Below are positions 36,702 through 51,039 of a stretch of DNA of 64,000 nucleotides, piece after piece. The stretch spans positions 1,295,521-1,359,520 of the forward strand of contig VZDJ01000090.1 of the NCBI GenBank assembly GCA_008694505.1, read 5' to 3'. The notes below the pieces were generated by a model. That model saw nothing but the letters and a program-made list of their open reading frames with translations, was not told the DNA's origin and did not search any database. This stretch comes from Cyanoderma ruficeps (Eukaryota > Chordata > Aves > Passeriformes > Timaliidae). Numbering within the stretch: the stretch's first letter is position 1; every line of letters begins with the position of its first letter. The position numbers were made by a program, and so were the translations under genes.

Positions 36702-39700
36702 GGAACAGCAAATTCTAATCAAATAATTCAATCCTTTTGTTGTTCATTACCTTGATTACGTCAGACAATATTATTAAAGAGTCTTGCTAGAGACTCCATG
36801 ATACCACATTTCCAAATTACAAAGGGTTAAGGCAGGCTGCTCCTAAAATTTCAGAAGACAGCATATTCCCCTCTTTTGTTATCTACAAATATACAAAGCT
36901 GAAGGCAACAATTTCAAACAAAAAAAAGCATCCCCCTCTGGGTCCTTCTGCAAGGAATCAAGGAGAGTACAAAACTACCATTAGCATTTGTAACCTCTTT
37001 CTGAGCTAAACCCATTAGCTACAGAAACACTGCTAAGAAAACAGTAATAGGAAGCACTTCAGTAAACAACTACATCAGCAAGATATCAAGTGTTCACTGC
37101 ATATGCCTAATTTCTTACCACCTTCATTTCTTGCTCAGTCATTTACTTCTTGTGCAACGTTGAATGCAGCAAAAGAAATCTCTGCTTCCCTAACCAATAA
37201 ATAGATAACGATTAGCTGTGACCACTTTTGGGGAGGATGGAGGATGTTGAGACTGAATAATTGGTCCTCAGCAAAATGAAAGAACACAATATTATTATAT
37301 ATAAAATTATGATAATGATCTGTGTACACCTCTCATAGCTTCTCTCCATGGATCTAAGACCTCTTAACAAACATTAAATTAATCCTTGCCACCACACTCT
37401 TGGAAGACAAACGACACTTTGCTACAATTTGTTTGCAAGTGGGAGAATGTAATGAACAGCTAATGCTTACACATCTAATTTTAAAAAAAATGCTTTAATG
37501 ATTTTCTTTCTAAATGTTTATTTAATTTCCCAAAAGTGAAACCGAGAAAAGTGTACTATTTCATGCCAGTCTCTCTCCACCCCTTCGGCTCTTTGAAGCC
37601 TTACAACATCAAGCCTGTAAATTCAATTTCTCTGTCTGGAGGCTCAGATCTAATAGCTCTGTCTGGAACATCAGTATCAAGGGATCTTGTCTTCAGAGTT
37701 TAGAGGAAAACAGAAAAGAGCTTTCTGATGAGACAGAAAGAAAAATTCTAATTTTTATTTTAGAGAGAGATTATTAAGAGGTGACAACTACAAGAACGTA
37801 TTACTTTTATTAGTAGCATCTTAGTATTACAGTGTACACCAACATTTATGTACAGACATAGAAAAAAAAGAATGTACTCTCACCTATCTATAATTTTCTG
37901 AGGTTCCCTCTCTCCAGCAGAAATCATTACTGATCATTTCAGAAGAGGACACAATGACCTGGGATAGTTAACCCCCACCTCAGGTCCTACCATCATCGCC
38001 AAAATTTTAAGTTCTTTAAGCACCGAGGCAAAAGGACTTCATGTTACTATCAGCAAGTGTCATCATCAGCAATGAATATTCTTACTGCTAAGACTTACAT
38101 ATATTCTTACATCATCACTTTTTAAAAACCCGCTTTTGCAAGGCTGCTGTATTCTTGGGCCAGTAAATTTTCACTGGTGTTTAAATTTTCTGACATACTT
38201 ACTGACATACATATCAAGGGTGCTTTTAAAAACCCACGCTGATTTTCTGTCTTCAGTCTGTCCTGACTGAAGGATGCAGCTGTGTAAGTTTCCCAATCAT
38301 ATTACTGCACACATGTTAAGACCATCAGGAAGAGTCAACGCTTCAACTGTACTCAGAAGACAAAAAGTGAGGACTGCTCTGCTGAGATCCAGGAACCTGA
38401 GTTCAACCCTTCCTTTTCCTTTTTCAAAGGTGAGCAACTTTTCAGCTAATTGTCGTTACTACAGGTGTTTGTAATGATACTTTCTATTGAGAACTATGAA
38501 TCAGACACCACCATTGCTCATATTTTTGTATTTGGGTGATTAATATATCTGAATTTATAACATACATTTATAATCAGGTATTTCATGCATCTGTGTATTT
38601 AGAAACACACAAACCCATCAGTGTGTCTTTGTCAGTCTACATGCTATCAGCCTAGCTATTCCTGTCAACTTTGCTGCATCTTCTGGGATCTAGCTATGTT
38701 GAATAAAGTTTGCATCATGGCAGCCCAGCAAAACCTGCAGCTTTAAAACAACACCGTTTTAATGGAAAACCTCCAAGGTCTCATTTGCAAAGGCAGAGAT
38801 TCCAAACCCGTATGGTTACACAGGTGCATCACCCTAAGCAGTTCAGGCTTTGAGACAGGTTTCTGTTTCAGCACAAGTTACTGTTAATGCATTTGACACA
38901 TGTTGAAATGGATCAATCTTTGCAGTTAGATCAGCTTTCTCTAAGCCAGAGTGTCTTATTTAGACCTATAAATATGTAGACCTTTAAATATAGATCTATT
39001 TCCAGGAGAGCTCCAGCAAAACACATTGCTGAATAAACACAGCGACAATGGTTGATAATAGGAAATTAAGAAACTACCTGAAAGTAAGAAATTCTCTATA
39101 TAACTTTTATATGCTTCCATGACTTGATTCACATAATTTCAGTTTCTCTGTCAAATCCTACCCTCACTTCTTCTTTGGAGCAGTATAATCCACAACATCC
39201 TCAGTCTCCTCTTCCCTATTCACAGAGAAACACAAGCATCTGCTGTTTTGTTTGTGAACATGCTGGCAGTCTGCTCAGATGCCTGGCTCAGGTCTCAAAA
39301 ACTGGTGTTTTAACCTGGGCTGAAGAACACATATCTCACCTGCAGAGCATGAACCTCCAAACGTGCTTTGCCAATGGTCAGACCACACAGCAAGAGGATC
39401 AAATCAAACTTGCAGGGTGGGAAGACATAACAACAGGAAATGTAGGGAAAATGCACAGCCCCAGAAGCCAGGAGCTGGATTAAAAGAGGATGTAGCTTTG
39501 AACAAAAGTTCAAACTCTGCTCTAACTTTTGAGTGCAAAAGAGATGTCCAGACGAACAACAATTGATGAGCCTCCTTTCTCTTGATATTGTGTGATCTTA
39601 AAAGGATCCAACAGTCATGCACATGCTTTCTGATTTCCAAACCAATAACAGTTTAAGACCATGGAATAGCTAATGTTACTTGAACAACTGCAAATGAAAT

Positions 39701-41094
39701 TGATTCCCAATACAAATTTCTAAACAAAAAATAAAATCTGTGTAAAGCTAATTAAAATTTCAGAACCTGCTTTCAATTTTACTTATATTTCTTTTGTAAT
39801 TACCTGATTACTTATGCATGATTAAATCACACTGTAGCCAGGGAGCAGGAGTTTTTCCTCAAAATACAATTGAACCTGAATGATTATTTTGCTATTTTAT
39901 ATAAATGAGTTGAAAAAACTTCTGTCATGGAAACACATGACCTAGGACAGAACTGAAGAAATAGCTAGCTCAGCTTCACAACATGAGCTCAAGTCTTTAC
40001 TGCTCTATTCATCCATTTCTTGTCATTTTTCATCTCAGTATAGAATGAACGAGAATGACCTTTTGATTTTTCAATTGAGATTCACTTTATCACACAATCT
40101 GTGTTTACACAGTCATAGAGTATTCCTAGAATAATATCATGTCAAGCAGCTGTTACTGTAGTTTTATATGTATTGATGTAGAGTCATGGAGCATGGAGAA
40201 TATTTTTGAGGAAATGGTCCAAGAAGATAGTGTAAGAAGGACAGCTCAGTTTTCAATCTGCAGAAAAACCACAAGATCCTCTTTTTCTAGGCATTTTGGA
40301 AAAACAGAGGTGTAGTGAGTAAGAATTGGGATAAGGTTTGCAATCTGATATAGTTACGAATTTTGTTCAGAATGAGGACATCTGTATATTTTTAAATGTA
40401 ATTATTACTCTTAACCATTTAAATTGTACTGTAAACATACACCATGTTAAACAGATGTCAGGCCTCCAGAGTTTACTTCATTTACAAATGAAATAAACTG
40501 TGGGAGAGAGGTTTATTTTTTGCTTCTTTACAATTTGGACTATCAACGCAGATAAGAATTTTATTGCTTTATTAATAAAAATTAAAGATAGCAGAAAGCA
40601 ATGAATCTAAGCATCTGTTACCACCCATAGTTTAAACAGTTGACTAAGAAGAGACTTTGTGCTGCAGCAAACAATTACACAGAAGTATATGTTGCTGTAC
40701 AAGTCATGTCAAGGTTCTCCAACTGTTCTTGGCATAAGACCAGCAAAGGTGAAACAAAAATAGCTTTATGTCATCTTTGCAGTTGCCCAAATCTAGTAAC
40801 ACACAGAAAGGCCAGCCCCAGCCCTGCATACCACAGTGTAGCTACAGGACTGCTCTATCACTCACTGGCCTGTGGTTCCAGCAGGGTATTTTATAACTGA
40901 GGACCACGGGGAGAAGGTGAACTTTAATTCTCACAGGTGCTTTCCCGAGGCACAGGAAACATTAAGTGACCTGGCTGGTAGCAAGGCAATAGGTCTCTGG
41001 ATTTCAGAAACAGCTCAACTGAAAAACTCTCCTCTGTGAACTTTTTTGGATGAAACAATGCCATAATATTAACTTAGAGCACTTTAGTTTAAAC

Positions 41095-41683
41095 CGGGGT
41101 AAATATACAGGCAAGACAGGCTGAGACCACAGGCAAGGCAACTGAGAGCAGCTCAAGGAGACCTTGGGGTGTTGGTGGATGGAAAGACTGACATAACCCA
41201 GCAACGTGCACTTCCAGCCCATAAAACCAATCACATCCTGACTGGCCACCAGGTCAAGGGAGGTGATTCTGTCTCTCTACTCCACTTTCACGAGACCCCA
41301 CCTGAAGTGCTGCATCCAGCTCTGGGGGCCTCTGACATAAACCTGGAAAAGGGAAGTCTGAGGGACACCACATGGCTGCCTTCCAGTAACAAAGGGCTAC
41401 AAGACAGCTGGAGAGGGACTTTTTACAAAGGGATGTAGTGACCATATGAGACATGATGGTCTTAAACTACAAGAGGTTTAGATTAGATATTAGGGAAAAA
41501 TTCTTCCCTATGAGGGTAGTGAGACACTGGAACTGGTTTCCCAGAAAAGCTGATGGGATGCCCCATCACTGGAAGTATTTGGGGCCAGGCTGGATGGCAC
41601 TCTGAGAAACCTGGTCTGATGGGAGGTCGGTCGGAATGGAATGATCTTTAAGCCTTCTTTCAACCCAAACAATTCTATGATCC
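41095..41683 (+). mobile_element. CR1 LINE 3' fragment, avian type, internally deleted
   Basis: Strong match to the 3' portion of bird CR1. Successive blocks include GACCTTGGGGTGTTGGTGGA (41161-41180), GAGACCCCACCTGAAGTGCT (41291-41310), GCTGGAGAGGGACTTTTTAC (41407-41426), GATTAGATATTAGGGAAAAA (41482-41501), GATGCCCCATCACTGGAAGT (41558-41577), and the terminal TTCAACCCAAACAATTCTATGAT (about 41659-41681). A segment of roughly 130 bp usually found between the CTCTGGGG block and the GCTGGAGAGGG block is missing. It is 5'-truncated, as is usual, and non-coding. Confidence 0.93.
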
Positions 41684-44600
41684 CACAGGTCATTGTGTTC
41701 AATTTCTATCAGCCCACAGCACTGAAAGGAAAAGACGAGAGCCATGAGTTATCTAACACTGCTGACAGCTCTTTTAGTGAAATCATGTCCCCTTAATTAA
41801 GAGATATAGGTCTCATAATCCCTTTCCCCAATATGATGTGAGCTCTTGCTCATCTAAAATACTTAACCTAGGAAGGACATGTGCATTGTTAGGTGCACAG
41901 AAGCACTGTTGCATTACATGCTTAACTAAAAATTATGAACTCTCTTTCCTTCCTAGTTGTAAGGTTATTAGATACCTGAATAATTTTTAGTGTTTTGCTT
42001 CAGAAGGAGAGGTGTAATATTAGTACAGCATCACAGAGATACATTAACTGGCAATTACTGTCTAAAGCCAGAGACAAACCATCAAAACAAGAGAAGAAAA
42101 AAAGGATGAATCCCAGTGAGGAACAAAATATTTAGGCTTTTACATGTTTCATATGCTTATCAAAAATTCGTTCTTTCAATCTCTGGGCCTGGAAATCAGA
42201 TCATTTTTTAAAATTGAATGTAGGTTGCCATCTAAACCTGTATTAAGATCAAGGACATGAAAATGAGTGTTAATATCCAGCAATAGAAATCTTAACCTGA
42301 AAATTACAGTTGTGCATTTTTTCTACTTTAATAATCCTTGATACAAAATGGGAAGTCGTTACACTGCAATTAGACATTTTTAAAAGATCTTTCAGATCTT
42401 TGGATGAAGCACAGTACCTCAATGCCAAGATGTTGTCAACATTTTTACTGTCTGGAATTGTATGTTTAAAACTCTATCAAGACAACCTTTCATATTTCTG
42501 AGACAGCTATTTCAATGTGTTTTGATTTACTACAAAAAACCTTTCAAACAAGGCCATATAATGTAGGGTTGTTTCAAATACTGCCTATAATAACAAAATC
42601 TTAATAGTCCACATGTGTTGTGTGCAAGTGTACTCCTTATAATTTACAAGATGTTATTATTTTTAATGGACATCCCTCCCAACCTACCTGCCAGTTTGCA
42701 AATTACTAACAGCAACAGGAAATTGTGAGGACAAACTACACCCTCAGTGTCACCTACTGCCTTCTGCATCCCCCAGGTTGTTGGCACAACTGTCAACAAT
42801 TCTCAGTTACACATCAGTAATTCTTTGGGCAAGGTACACAAAGAGAGAGGATACAAATTGTTGTGTCAGCTCTGCCTGTTCTGCAATGTTAATAGAAATG
42901 TTAATAGAAATTAGTACTAAGCTTTGTTTTAGACTTTAGTAATTGCAGCTATTGCCTTGATAAACATCACAAAAGACATATTGAGTAAGAAAATGAGACT
43001 GCTACAAATCCCCTCCCAGAATATGATTTTCACTTAAAAATCTGCAAATATTAACAGTGTCATGATATTGCTTGTGGGAAAGACATTTTGGCAAAACTCT
43101 GAAAGTTTCATGAAACATAAGTATTTTCAGAGTAAGTAATTTACACTCTTTTGATATAGTGGCATTAAAAGAATCTGTTCCTCTATAATAACCTTTGTCA
43201 ACGGTCTCTTCTTGATGAGATGTCATTGATATTTTCAGTGTCATCTGCCAGGCACAGTCACCACCACAAAGATTCTTAGAAATATGCTCATCTTTAGCTA
43301 TAACTAGAAATAGTCCTTACCTAGAATCATGAAAAATTAATTGCTATGCCTCAGTGTCAGTAGCAGGCAATAAGACTATTTCTACAAATACATTTTGATG
43401 TACAATGCAAGAAATAAGTTATTAGGGGAGAAATAAAACAATATAGGGAAAGCGTCTCATCCTCATGCAAACAACAAGCAGGGAGCACTTAGCCTCACAG
43501 TCCCTTGTTTCACCTTGTGGACCCTGTTCACTCCAACACAGATGATGTTCCTCCCATATTTCCCTCAGGGAGAGGTCTGTAAGACAGCAGACAGTGCCAG
43601 CTCTCTGTCTGCTTCAATTCCCACCCCACTGCTGCCTCCTGTCAGGTGTCCCCATGTACTCCAGACCCTCTCACTGCTGTTGGCTTCAGTCTTAACCCTG
43701 CAGTACCTCTCATTGCACTGTGCTGCCAACTGTGGTGCTGATGATAAAACATCAGACATGTCCTACTTCAGCTAGAGCAATTCCAGTTTGACAAGTAGGG
43801 GAAAACGGCTGGATCCAGGCTCCTACATTCATACCTTCAGCTCTATCACTGCACACAGGAAATCCAACAGCAGAGAGAACAGCTGCACTTCTCTCCATAT
43901 TGTTCATCTATGAGAATGACCAGAACATACGGATATTTCTGATTGTACTGTGTTCCTTTCCATTAAGAGTGTCCAATTTTTCTTGTCATTCCTAAAATGC
44001 CTCAGTTTACCAACTGAACACTGAAATAGACTCTATGGAAGCAATGAAAAGAACTAAAGCAAAACAACTACCAAATACTTAATCTACTTCATTCTGGCTA
44101 TTTCCAGTATATGGTGACTGATCATGCCTATGTCAGATTCGAGTCACAGAGTTCCTGATGCACCCATGGTCAGAGCACAATCTTAGCAAAAATGTACCTG
44201 TGACTTTGGTGATCAGACACCACGTGGTTTCATTTGAACCCCAGTTTTCAATTTAAACTAAACACCTCCACCTTTCATGGCTGTGAACCAAAACTTCAGT
44301 GCTTAAGTAGAGTAAAACAAACAGAGCAAGTGTTGCAGAAGCTTCAGAAGAGGAAGAGGTTGCAGGTACTGAGGAGCTAAAGCTCAGGTCCTCAAATGTT
44401 CTTGACATACTTAACACCCTCTTCATCTACAAAGAATTTTCCACCCCTAGAAGTGTCATCCAGCTGCTACTTAAGCCTGGAGCATTGGGATCTCTTCTCT
44501 GCAAGCCAGTACACTGACACTGTGCATCCTGCACCACTTTGTGGACAGACACTGCTCAGATCTCTCAGATGAAAGTTCCCAGGCAGAGTATTCAAAGTAT

Positions 44601-47600
44601 GTGATCTAACTGTGGAGGAGGGAGGGTAAAGGCCTGCTGAAGATTAAGCCCAGCTTTCTGATTGACTGATGCTTTCGAAGGCTTTGGTAAGAAGATGGAC
44701 ATGACACATCAGAGACCGTTAACTATGTAAACACTGCTTCTTAAGAAATGAAAGCATCAGTAATTGTACCCTAGCTAGCAGCTGAAATTACTCAACCCAG
44801 GACTATGCTGAGAAGTAAAGGAAACACAATATGCTATCAATGTGTTTGTTAAAGACAGAAGTTTAAATTATATGAAGAATTCATGTTTATACATGCACAT
44901 ATATATTCACACATCACTGATGATATTTATGTTTGTAACCTCATTACAGTGCTTTAGACAAGGATATCATAGGAAGTAACGTACTGAAAAGACATCGTGG
45001 CACAAAAAGTGGAGCTATTTCTGTTGTTTAGAGACTTTTATACTCAGTTTGTCACTCACTAACCGGATCCAGCCCCTTCAATCTCTAATACATAAACCAG
45101 GAGAATTACAGTTGCCTCCCTAAGGTGAGATAAGAACTATAGGCAGGCTCCCTGAAATAATAAACACAGGCAGCCGAAGATTTAGTATTACAGCTTGGTT
45201 TATAAATCTATGTGTTTTTCCCATACTGAAGGCCACTAAGTGGAGTAAATTCATCAGCGAGGTATGACATTTTATAATTTGTGCAAGAATATGACAGTCT
45301 TACAAAATATATGACTATGCAGAAGGCATAAAATATCTGTGGGATTTATATGTGGCATAGATTAGTTGTCCTTTGAGCAGATTGTTGTCTTTCCAACACA
45401 AAGTTCCTGTAAGGAACTACCTCCACAATTCAAAATACTTACAGAACACTCATACAGAAAGAATTGCATCTGGTGTACAGCGTACTGCTTGGTGTTGTCT
45501 GGGTATAGCTTAGTTAAATTTCTCCTCAAAGGCTAAATGTAGACCATGTTCTCAGAGACATCTGAAAACTGGATCTTTGTTGCAGGCTTGGACAGCTGGC
45601 CTGCCCGGGGTTAGTCAAAAAGTCCTGGTGAGTACCAATTATATGTTCAAAATATTGAGAAACAGATATTGGTCTTCTCGGAAGCAACTACCATAGCAGA
45701 CTGAGTGTGGTACGTGTGGACCCATTCAGTCAAGGCTTCCCACAACAGGGTTTAAAGCAGTGTCAAAGAACTGAGCAGGAATGTGCATTGTGTGTAGGAA
45801 AGACAGCAGCCAGGTGAAAGGTGGAAGAAGATGAGAACAAGGAAAAAATCCCTGCCACAAGCACCTACTGCTGAGGCAATAGTACAGACATTTAAACTTG
45901 CCCACACTGTGCCTTGCTAGAATATCAGAGATAACTGCAGCTTCTAGCAAAGGTGACACAGGACCTGCAAAAGACCTACTCTGTGCACCTGAAATGGTAC
46001 TCACTGAAAATTTTAAATGTATCTGAATCTTTCTGGGAGGATGAAAGGGTGCAAACGAAACTGTGTGACACTCGGGTCTCTAATCCGTACATTCGCTGAA
46101 CTCCATCACCACCAGACCTCCCTTTTCCCTTGTCACTGTGGAGTTTTGTGCAATGGCCCATGTGAACACAGCCCTGAGTGGATGGTTCCATGGAGCTCCT
46201 GAGTTTGGTGGACACTTTGACACTTACAGTGAGTATGAAAGACATGTATCTGTTGCATTCACTGGAAAAATCAGTCTGCTCCCAACACTTATGCTTCCAT
46301 GTCTAGTTGGTACTAGAGGAGCCAGGAATAATGGGGTCAGAGGAAATCCCCCCACAGTATTACATTCATTCAACAGTCTTTAGAAATGTTCCTTTATACA
46401 GGCAGCTCTTAAACAAAATTCACATGTAAAGCTTAATTAATGGTGCCAGGCCATGGGTGAGCAGGAGGTAGAAAAACAGGAACGGGGAACAAATGTCTTC
46501 CTTTTGAGGAAATCAGGGATTGTCGTAGTTTAGGGCAAATTTGGGAGGAAACATAAGGGATACAAGGGATATAATGTAAAAAGGGGGATACAAGGTAAAA
46601 AGAAAGCACAGAGGACAGAAAGCAGAAAACAGAAGTTAGATAGTACTTCTTGGAGGAAAGGACAGCATCTCTTAAGCTCTGTCTTGAGAAGAAGCCATGA
46701 AATTGAACAATGAAGACTCTTTCATCTCCTTAACCTAATCTGCCTAAGACAACTTCAGCACTCTGTGGCAGAGACCAGTTCTCTTTTCTGTTTGCAGAGC
46801 ATACCGTAGATGACTATTCTGGTTTATAACATGTTCTCCTAAATGAAGACCAGTATCAGGTCAGGAGCCCCATTGCTTGCAAAGCCCAGCAGACTCTGAA
46901 CAGTGCAGTGGTGCTGGAAGGCCTCGCTCACTGAAGGCAGAAAGTCAGCAGAGCTGCTTACAGCAGGAATGATTTCTAGCAACACTTCAATATCAGATTT
47001 TACTTTGGGTTGTCCTAAACGTTCTGCTTCTCATGGTACGTATGAAAAGAACCCCCAAACCCCATTTCTCAATGTTTTAATTCAAGATAACAAGTGTCCA
47101 AGAATATCAGGAGCCCAATAGGCAAAGAGAAGCATCAAAGGTCAAATTCTTTCATGTAAAAGTGGTCTTTCTGTGAATTAGTAGACCTATATATATATAT
47201 GTTGATTATTCATGCTAATCATCTGAAAAAAATCCTGAAACCAACTGTCTTAAATTTAATGATTTCCTGTGTATTTGGTTTGCTCTGACAGGTTGGTGCA
47301 TCTGTTATCTATCTCTAAAGTTCTCAATTTTTATTTTCAAGTAGAAAGTTTAATTAGGAAAAATTACTAAACGGATTCCATAATTTAAGAAAGTGTTGTA
47401 ATGAATTTATTGTTACTCATTAGAGGTCACTTAATGTGTTTCTAACTTATTAAGGTGAAATATCTGGTTTTAGATGCTGAATACTGTCACAAGTCTCAAA
47501 AATAGTGCATTTGTGCAAAGTATTGCAGAAAAAAATAAGTCCATCAAGGAATTCCTGTAGATACTATCATGGACACCAAGACAACTTTTTTAAACACATG

Positions 47601-50600
47601 CCAACAGTTTAGCTGCAATGATCAGAATATTCACATAACTTACCTACTATTTTGGTTGTAAGATGTCTTTGTGTTAACTGACTTTTATCATTTATTTCAG
47701 AACCATGCATGTACCTTCTGTCTGACTCACAGCTATGTAATCATTTTTTGAAAGGTCTAAATTCCATTTCATGACTGGCTACAGGCTGCATCATAAATTC
47801 AAGACTCCTCACTCTCCACTGATCTCCCACAGATGCCAAAAGGAAGCTTGTACAGAGATCAAAGGAAGAATTTGGGCTCTGTGTAGTAAAATAAAACTTT
47901 CAGTTGTTATTTTTTACATCACATTCAGAACTGCTTACTGGAAAATGTTCCCTTTGCTAGGATCATTGCCACCCTTGCCTCCTGTCTCTTTTCCCTTCCC
48001 CATCCTTCTTTCTTTTCTCTGTCTTCCTTTTCTTCTCTTTGCATGTGTCATTGCAGATTCCCACTCCCTGTTCCCTGCATTGGAATGGTCACTGTAATAC
48101 ACACAGTGCCACCATTAACCACAAGTACTTGCATTCTGACAACTCCAGAGGAGCACTGGTTCAAATCTGTCTCCAAACTGAGGACACAGCACAATGGCCC
48201 TCACTTTCTCCTCAAGAGAACATTACATATTTATATCTGCAATGTCACAGCTGGGTTTAACATTTCCTTCCCCTTCCTTCCCCCCCAGTATTTTTCAAGA
48301 ATCAAAGATCATGACCCAGGCACTTACTAACTGCTTTACCCATATCAGACACTCACACAGTTGCTCTGTATCTCATTCACCAAAGTATTCAACACCAAGT
48401 AGTGTCTATTCCAGGCAATGGAGGCAGAGATTGGTTAATATGCCAGCCCCAAGTGCCTCAAATTAACTATTAATAAATAAAAATTAGAAGTTCTGTAGCA
48501 TAAAGTTTTCCTTCCAGCTCCAAAATGGATTTAGATCAGTAAAGCTGGTTTCAGACACAGGGGTTGTAGTTATAAGGACCACATGAAGGTTGTAGATCAG
48601 AGAAGTGGTCAACCAACCCTATGCACCACAACAGTCAGTTGAATTGTCCTGAAAATGGAGGGAAAAATGATCAGATATTTTTGAATCCCTCTGCTTTGCC
48701 TGTTCTCATATGTCAGCCATACCATAAAACAATGAAAAGTTTTTTGCATGGGAATTTCAGTGTGCTTTAGAAACCCCTGTTTCTAATGAAGGTATTTGTA
48801 ACAAGACCCTGTGAGGTACAGTTCTTATCCTCACTTTTTTGAAACCAGAAAACTGAAAGAAAATTGTTTGTCTGAGGTCAGTGTACAAGCCCAGAACAGA
48901 TTCTGGAACGATCTTTACAACTGAGTCACTAGATCGTGTTGTCCTCACCATCATTTCATGTAGGCATGAAGAGGTTATAATCTCTCATGTTTTGTGAGCT
49001 GGGCAGTTCATCTCACCTAACTTTCTCATCTGAAAAAAAAAAAAAAGTGCTTACATGGAATTAGCCTTGAAACATCGGCAGAGAAAATTTTGGTACTAAA
49101 GCTACCACCTCCCTGTCAATGTCATCCCTCAGTCCACTTGATGTCAATAATGTTCTCAAAATCGTTGGCACAAATTAGTGCAGGTAAAGAATTCTGCACT
49201 CTTGCAGTTAATAAGTGACCGAGAAAGGCTGTCAATTTATGCAGAAGAGGTTCTTTGCAACCAACAATAGATGCAACAGCTTGCAGCCAACATGCAGATG
49301 GAATGACAACGAACTGAAAAGGTCCCCTTGTCTCACTCAACATTTCTGCTCATAATTCAGAAGATAATCCCAATAATCTTATCAAATACCAAGAAAATAT
49401 TGAAGTTTGAGAATGGTAGAAAGAGTGTCAGGCTGACAGATCTGGGATCTGAATTCTCCCACTGAGCCATAAGGTTTAACACAGGAGGTAGCTGTTCAAC
49501 TTTTTCTGTCAATATTGGTCTACTGACACTTTGAGAATGATGTAGAAATTTTGCCTGCATGTCATCCACTCCATCACTAGCCTTTCTGAGAAGTTAAGGG
49601 TAGGACAGTCTGGTGTCAAATACTGTAATGAGATTTGACACACACTTGGGCACAGAGTCAGGATCACCCTAACAATGTTACAGATGTCTCCAAACATCAG
49701 CCTTGTCCTGTCCTAGAACAAAAGAAATTACTTTGGGATGCTTTGTATGGTTTCTAGTCACTAACCTGCCATAATCAATCCTCTTTAAAAATAATTACAT
49801 TTCAACAGCTTCAATTACACCAATTAAATCCAAACTAGATTATGGAATAGTATTTCATCTGAACAGCCATCACCACAGCTCAGTTAAACACATTCCCAGT
49901 AACCATCCAACTAATTTTTCCACTCTTACAGCTAGAAAAGATGTAGGAATTTGGTCCTCACAACACAGGGATGGATGGCCAGACCCTAGTGAATGCACAG
50001 AGCACAGAAACAATTTGGTTCTTGGGGCTGAAACTTCTCTTTCTCATTGCAAAGAGAGCTTAGTCCTGCAGTCTGGTGAGGGGAGAAGCATAGAACAGTA
50101 AGTGAAAAAAGTGTACAACTGCCCAGCCTAGGACTAAAATCAAGAACAGGAGTTAAGGTCTCTAATTTCCACAATTAGCATAAGCACTTTCAGGGGCACT
50201 ACAGTGCCTGGGAAATAGCCTTAGCAACGCCTCACTGATACTCCCCTGACCTTGCCCCTCCCAGCACATCCTCCCTCAATTTACGCTGGATGGTGAAACT
50301 CGAGTAGGAGGCAAAAAAGTCCCAACTGTGATAGAGACGCTACTCAAAGGGGAAATCGGGAAAAGTCTGCGAAGTCACTCTCCTCCATGATGCATGACCA
50401 AACAAGAGAACTGCACTGGCCACGGCTGGGAGATGTAGGGCTACTAGCCCTCTCCTCTGCTCCTCTGAATCCAGCCCTGAGTGTCCAACAAGGTTAATCT
50501 AGTTTGCACCCTGACTGCACAAAAAGGCGCACAGAGGTGGTTTCGGGGGGCAGAGCCTGAGAGGGAGCAGGAAGGTGGTGCAAAATGGACCACCAGTTTC

Positions 50601-51039
50601 AAGTAGGAAAAAAAAAATCAGTAGAAAGGGAAACACTTCAAACGAATACGAAAATAATTTTAAGTATCATATCCTATATCTACATAAGTAAAAGTGAAGA
50701 TTTTAAGAGCAGATTCAGGACTTCTCAAAAACTCTCTTAAGACATATGGTGAAATTTGTTTTGAATAGTGCTAAGGTTTCAAAAATTTGTAATTGTGGTA
50801 TAAATCCGTTTTCAAGGTCCTGCTATTAGCCACTTTCTATCAGGATCAGCGAGGTGATTTTTTTTTCCCAGTGCGTGTGATTTCAGTAAAACAACTTGTT
50901 GCTCTTTAAAGTTTTGTTATGAATTACTGCTCTTCTTCCCCTCACTATTATTTCTAGATAACTTAAGCCAGAGAAAACACCTCAGAGCTCTACGGAAATT
51001 TCTCCTTTCGCCTGATCCTACATGTATCAGAAACCACCC

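Noticed and set aside
46514..46760. Sequence starting TGTCGTAGTTTAGGGC that resembles the start of some avian LTRs
   Set aside because: No matching end, terminal inverted repeat or target duplication was found, and there is no TATA/AATAAA pair in a suitable arrangement.
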